Assembly (NCBI GenBank): GCA_012961925.1
Contig: DTYK01000044.1
Location: 1 to 18,061, forward strand
Direction: 5' to 3'
DNA: 18,061 nucleotides
DNA from: Candidatus Latescibacterota bacterium
Lineage (GTDB): Bacteria > Latescibacterota > MVCY01 > DTYK01
Shown: positions 16,201-18,061 of the stretch, piece after piece
Layout of the letters: the number at the start of each line of letters is the position of its first letter
Position numbering within the stretch: position 1 is the first letter of the stretch
The notes under the pieces: model-generated
Told to the model about the DNA's origin: nothing
Databases searched by the model: none
What the model saw: the letters and a program-made list of their open reading frames with translations, nothing else
Position numbers and translations under genes: made by a program

Positions 16201-17862
16201 GGTGACCTTCACGACCTTAGATTCGCCAGGCGAGAGTGTGAAAGCGGTGGGATCGGGTGTAAACAGGCGGGAGTCTGATGAGATATCGGTCACCTCCAGC
16301 GTGGCACCGCCGGCATTGGAGACCTTCAGCATTCGGTAGGCTACACTGTCGACCTTGACCCCGCCAAAGTCCAGAGAGGCCGGTGAGACCTCTATATCTT
16401 GCGGTCGAATCGGAATAATCCTTGCAAGATAACCGAAGACCCCGTTTCCCCCTGTTCCAGCATAGAGGGATCCCTCTGGTGCAAGGGCCAGGCACAGTAC
16501 CGAGAGGTTGGTCAAACCCCGGTTCATAGTGGTCCAGGTGGAACCACCGTCCCGGCTCCTGTAGACCCCCTTCCCATCCGTCCCTGCGTAGAGCACCTCC
16601 GTATCCGATGGATCGATGATCACTGAGGTCACATCAAGTGAGATCTCTTCTCCAGTCGGCGAAGGACCGATCCGGCTCCAGTTAAGGCCTCCGTCCTGGC
16701 TCTTATAGACCCCTTCTCCAAGTGAACCTGCGTAGAGGACCCTGGTGTCCATGGGATCTATGGCGATTGAGCTGATCTGTACCCCTGTTATCACGAGGGG
16801 ACTCCAGGTAATCCCCTCGTTAACGCTAAGATCTATCTCGCCCGCAGTGGATATGTCCGTCCAGAGACCGGCATAGACGATGCTGGGGTTATCCGGATCC
16901 ACCACGAGAGTTGTCACTGCAAAAGGTGCCTTCTGCCTCAGTTTCCATGTTAGGCCCCCATCCGTAGACCAGAATAGAAAACCCGTATATGTATCATCGC
17001 TATATTCAGCAGCATAAATCGTCTGCGGCTTCGACGGTGCTAAGGCCAGAGCTGTTGCCCGGTAGCCTTTGTGAACGAAGAATGAGTATGTCCAGCTCTC
17101 CCCCGAATCGGTGCTTTTGTAAATTCCATCTTCGGTTAGGGCATAGAGGACGGCCGGTTTCACTGGGTCGGTGACCAGCCGAAAGACCGGCTTCTCGAGT
17201 CGTGTCGGGATCCAGTTCGATCCCCCGTCGGTCGTCTTAAACAGCCCCTTCTCGGTCCCGGCATAGATGACCCCACTGTTTTGAGGATCAACGGCTATGG
17301 CATAGACGACGAACTCATCGGGCCCAAGATAGCGCCACCCAGCTATTATGAGGCGTTTAACTGTAAGCTGGCCGTCTACTTTCTGAACCGTGATAGGTCT
17401 TGTAGTCACATCATAGAGCAACACTTTCTTCAGGATCAGGGGAGTTGTCTCCCCTAAGGTGGCGTCAGGATTGACCTGGAAAGAAATCTCCACGATGCTG
17501 CCTTTTCCACGGGTCAGACCTCTGGCGTTGGAAATTGATACGGCTACCATACCCGGTTTGACCGAGTCTGCGAGCAGGAACCTTGAGGTCAGGGCCGTCA
17601 CCTCTGCGCCTAAGGCGGTCAAAACCTCAGGGTCATATGCGATCAGGATCTCTGCACCGGCGAGGCCCGTTGCGTCGTCTATGTATACGGGGATCAGGAT
17701 CTTGCTTCCGGGGCCTGCCGTGGTGTCGGGGAGGCTTACAGTGACGGTATTCACCTTTCTACCGGATAGATCCGCCAGGGCCTGCTCTTCACCTAATGGG
17801 AACAGGCTCAGGAAGAGAAGGAGGCCGAACAACAGATGCCTAATAGAAACCACGCTTTTCAT
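13294..17862 (-). CDS. Giant cohesin/dockerin-like surface protein with T9SS-type C-terminus
   Basis: This 1522-residue protein has a signal peptide (1-30) and, in order: a cohesin-like domain (about 36-167); a seven-bladed propeller (about 180-480), six blades with Asp boxes such as S-x-D-G-G-x-x-W; five ASH-type beta domains of about 101-106 residues (487-998); two Ig-like domains (1003-1108, 1110-1215); a dockerin-like pair (1217-1282) with D-Y-D-G-D-L-D-I-D-F-D-D-L and a shorter D-G-A-L-D-F-E-D-L; a second cohesin-like domain (about 1295-1420); and a FlgD-like T9SS-type tail (1425-1522) with N-R-P-N-P-F-N, G-Q-E-I-K-T-L and a basic end. It should be secreted across both membranes and attached at the surface. 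Asp-box propellers occur in sialidase-like and sortilin-like proteins; no sialidase arginine triad is evident, so the propeller is likely a binding module. GGAGGT 5 nt before the ATG supports the start. The substrate is unknown. Confidence 0.88.
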   Translation of the reverse strand: MKSVVSIRHLLFGLLLFLSLFPLGEEQALADLSGRKVNTVTVSLPDTTAGPGSKILIPVYIDDATGLAGAEILIAYDPEVLTALGAEVTALTSRFLLADSVKPGMVAVSISNARGLTRGKGSIVEISFQVNPDATLGETTPLILKKVLLYDVTTRPITVQKVDGQLTVKRLIIAGWRYLGPDEFVVYAIAVDPQNSGVIYAGTEKGLFKTTDGGSNWIPTRLEKPVFRLVTDPVKPAVLYALTEDGIYKSTDSGESWTYSFFVHKGYRATALALAPSKPQTIYAAEYSDDTYTGFLFWSTDGGLTWKLRQKAPFAVTTLVVDPDNPSIVYAGLWTDISTAGEIDLSVNEGITWSPLVITGVQISSIAIDPMDTRVLYAGSLGEGVYKSQDGGLNWSRIGPSPTGEEISLDVTSVIIDPSDTEVLYAGTDGKGVYRSRDGGSTWTTMNRGLTNLSVLCLALAPEGSLYAGTGGNGVFGYLARIIPIRPQDIEVSPASLDFGGVKVDSVAYRMLKVSNAGGATLEVTDISSDSRLFTPDPTAFTLSPGESKVVKVTFRPISQGRKEATLTITSNDPDEGRLTVPLSGIGLAPDITLSAEAHDFGDVAVDSSSTWVLVISNEGNADLVISNISSNDPQFTVSPSSFTVLAGKVQKVAVTFMPTSIGSKKAVLAIKTNDPDEKTVTVSLIGMGSAPDISLSEIGHDFGSVLIDTPSAWTLTVSNLGNAVLSVYTVTSSSPEFVASPASFKVEAGGSVGVTVTFKPTSLGPKSADLTIVSDDPDEPRLQVKLTGSGVPVPEPDINLSAVSIDFGNVPIDSLSSWTLVVSNLGGLVLSVQNIESNDPDFSITPVSFEVPKGGSVKVTVTYSPSSAGSKTATLTITTNDPDESILSVTLIGTGLAPDISLSDTSHDFGTVPVDSSATWVLTTSNHGNALLNVSINSDSPEFMVTPDAFNVPAGGSQEVTVEFSPVSGGWRSATLTVTSNDPDEPTLAVTLEGFGEVPNQPPSLTIEPIEGLQSGDITIRYVLSDQEGDTLSITCFYSADGGRTWDPATVQGKTEGILPAEYSGSILWKSEVDLPGVDLPNVRFRIEPRDANPGAPDETAVFHLDNNLPPSLTFTKVPQEAARDVIISYQLSDPEGDQLRIIPEYSVDGGVNWSGATITGDTTGIPPADYSGNITWRTFEDLGYGRYADVRFRITPWDNDQGTPAATDPFGVRNMAGDYDGDLDIDFDDLTIFLVAWDELDLTKEIGPASGEVPDLIPQPDGALDFEDLAVFVLMWNWSAKGIGKLARPLMTEGHSIRASFDPEESRVYIRVDTEGLEGLLAAQLIVEYDPSLLKCDDIMEGDIFSANRLFLKKVDPENGVVVINTGRLGGTSFNGRLITALKFERLADGAGEISIEYDLRGRKGERLEAGRMVLSLETISAKYDLMQNRPNPFNTRTTIGYSLPEAGYVRLRIYNTLGQEIKTLVDGPIQAGHHSVIWDSRDESGQEVTSGVYIYQIAVRPLTSKRLTFSRSRRLILLK
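14863..16395 (-). repeat. Five tandem ASH-type repeats in the giant protein gene
   Basis: Five consecutive 303-318 bp units encode copies of one beta domain. All share D-[IV]-x-[LV]-S, D-F-G-x-V, [LV]-x-[IV]-S-N, F-x-[VP]-[ST]-P, N/D-D-P-D-E and a final G-x-G. The protein-level similarity is clear, but DNA identity looks low because base choices differ between copies, so the expansion is old. Copies start near residues 487, 589, 691, 797 and 898. Confidence 0.85.
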
Positions 17863-17968
17863 AGCCTACCTCCACGTTTTAGACAATTATTCGATTCTAA
17901 GTTCCCTTCGGACGACTATTTTTCTCCTACAGGTAGATCAGGCGTAGGATATCTCTATAGTTGGACAA
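17863..17968 (-). other. Upstream region of surface-cluster operon
   Basis: This 106-bp gap holds the GGAGGT ribosome binding site of the giant gene and a weak hairpin (CCTAC, 13-nt loop, GTAGG) between the previous stop and the start. I see no strong promoter, so the operon could include the truncated upstream gene. Confidence 0.35.
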
Positions 17969-18061
17969 CTACAGCAGCCAGAGCTTGGTCACCCTGGGGT
18001 CGATGATTATCTCGTCATGTTCAAAGTCCAGCTTGAGCCTCCAGGCTTGCAGGGTCTTTAC
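17969..18061 (-). CDS. C-terminal fragment of unidentified gene
   Basis: The minus strand is open from the window edge to a TAG at 17969-17971, encoding the last 30 residues of a protein with the sequence pattern W-R-L-K-L-D-F-E-H-D-E-I-I-I-D-P-R-V near its end. The even mix of charged and hydrophobic residues is like a real protein, but no family is recognised. It ends 106 bp before the giant surface-protein gene and could be the head of the same transcription unit. Confidence 0.45.
   Translation of the reverse strand, partial: VKTLQAWRLKLDFEHDEIIIDPRVTKLWLL

Noticed and set aside
15695..16339. 214-codon plus-strand open frame opposite the giant gene
   Set aside because: A shadow of the repeated coding sequence on the other strand, repeating with the ASH units.
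14863..16395. Tandem repeat as CRISPR or recent DNA duplication
   Set aside because: Units are 303-318 bp, coding, and similar at protein level only, so they are old domain duplications.
13294..17862. Sialidase function for the Asp-box propeller
   Set aside because: Asp boxes alone mark the fold, and the arginine triad and other catalytic residues are not apparent.

Overview
The window looks like chromosomal DNA of an uncultured, diderm, LPS-bearing bacterium. An LptD-type LPS export protein and several outer-membrane-type lipoproteins show the outer membrane. A C-terminal type IX secretion-like (FlgD-like, 'RPNPFN') sorting domain, a dockerin-like pair and cohesin-like domains are typical of FCB-like and neighbouring candidate phyla (Poribacteria-, KSB1-, Latescibacteria-, Zixibacteria-type genomes). 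I cannot place it more precisely from sequence alone. No tRNA, rRNA, CRISPR array, transposase or phage gene is visible. All recognisable genes lie on the minus strand, so transcription reads from high to low coordinates.

Reading with transcription, the window opens with the last 30 codons of an unidentified gene (17969-18061). A five-gene cell-surface cluster follows (17862 down to 9156): a 1522-residue secreted multidomain protein (cohesin-like domain, seven-bladed Asp-box propeller, five ASH-type repeats, two Ig-like domains, dockerin-like pair, second cohesin-like domain, T9SS-type tail); an LPP20-like lipoprotein with two membrane-type helices; a lipoprotein carrying two carboxypeptidase-regulatory-like domains, two BACON domains and a C-terminal cohesin-like domain; a second LPP20-like lipoprotein; and a YjbQ-family protein. 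Spacings are short (24 bp, 42 bp, a 4-nt overlap, 29 bp), so this is probably one operon. It is my best candidate for an undescribed system: a non-cellulosomal cohesin/dockerin-type surface assembly.

A 177-bp gap with a large imperfect palindrome precedes lptD. An HU gene follows under a perfect-consensus sigma70-type promoter and is closed by a 13-bp hairpin. Next is a housekeeping run: a class II histone deacetylase-like amidohydrolase, a membrane vWA protein (4-nt ATGA overlap) and RimO, the ribosomal protein S12 methylthiotransferase. A strong promoter then appears to drive a possibly leaderless M23 peptidase gene translationally coupled to a bactofilin gene, a well-known cell-shape pair.

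The left end (1-342) has no convincing gene. It contains one perfect and three near-match DnaA boxes, three of them in helical phase, next to an AT-rich stretch, so it may be an oriC or a DnaA-controlled regulatory region. Against oriC, every gene in the window is transcribed toward it.
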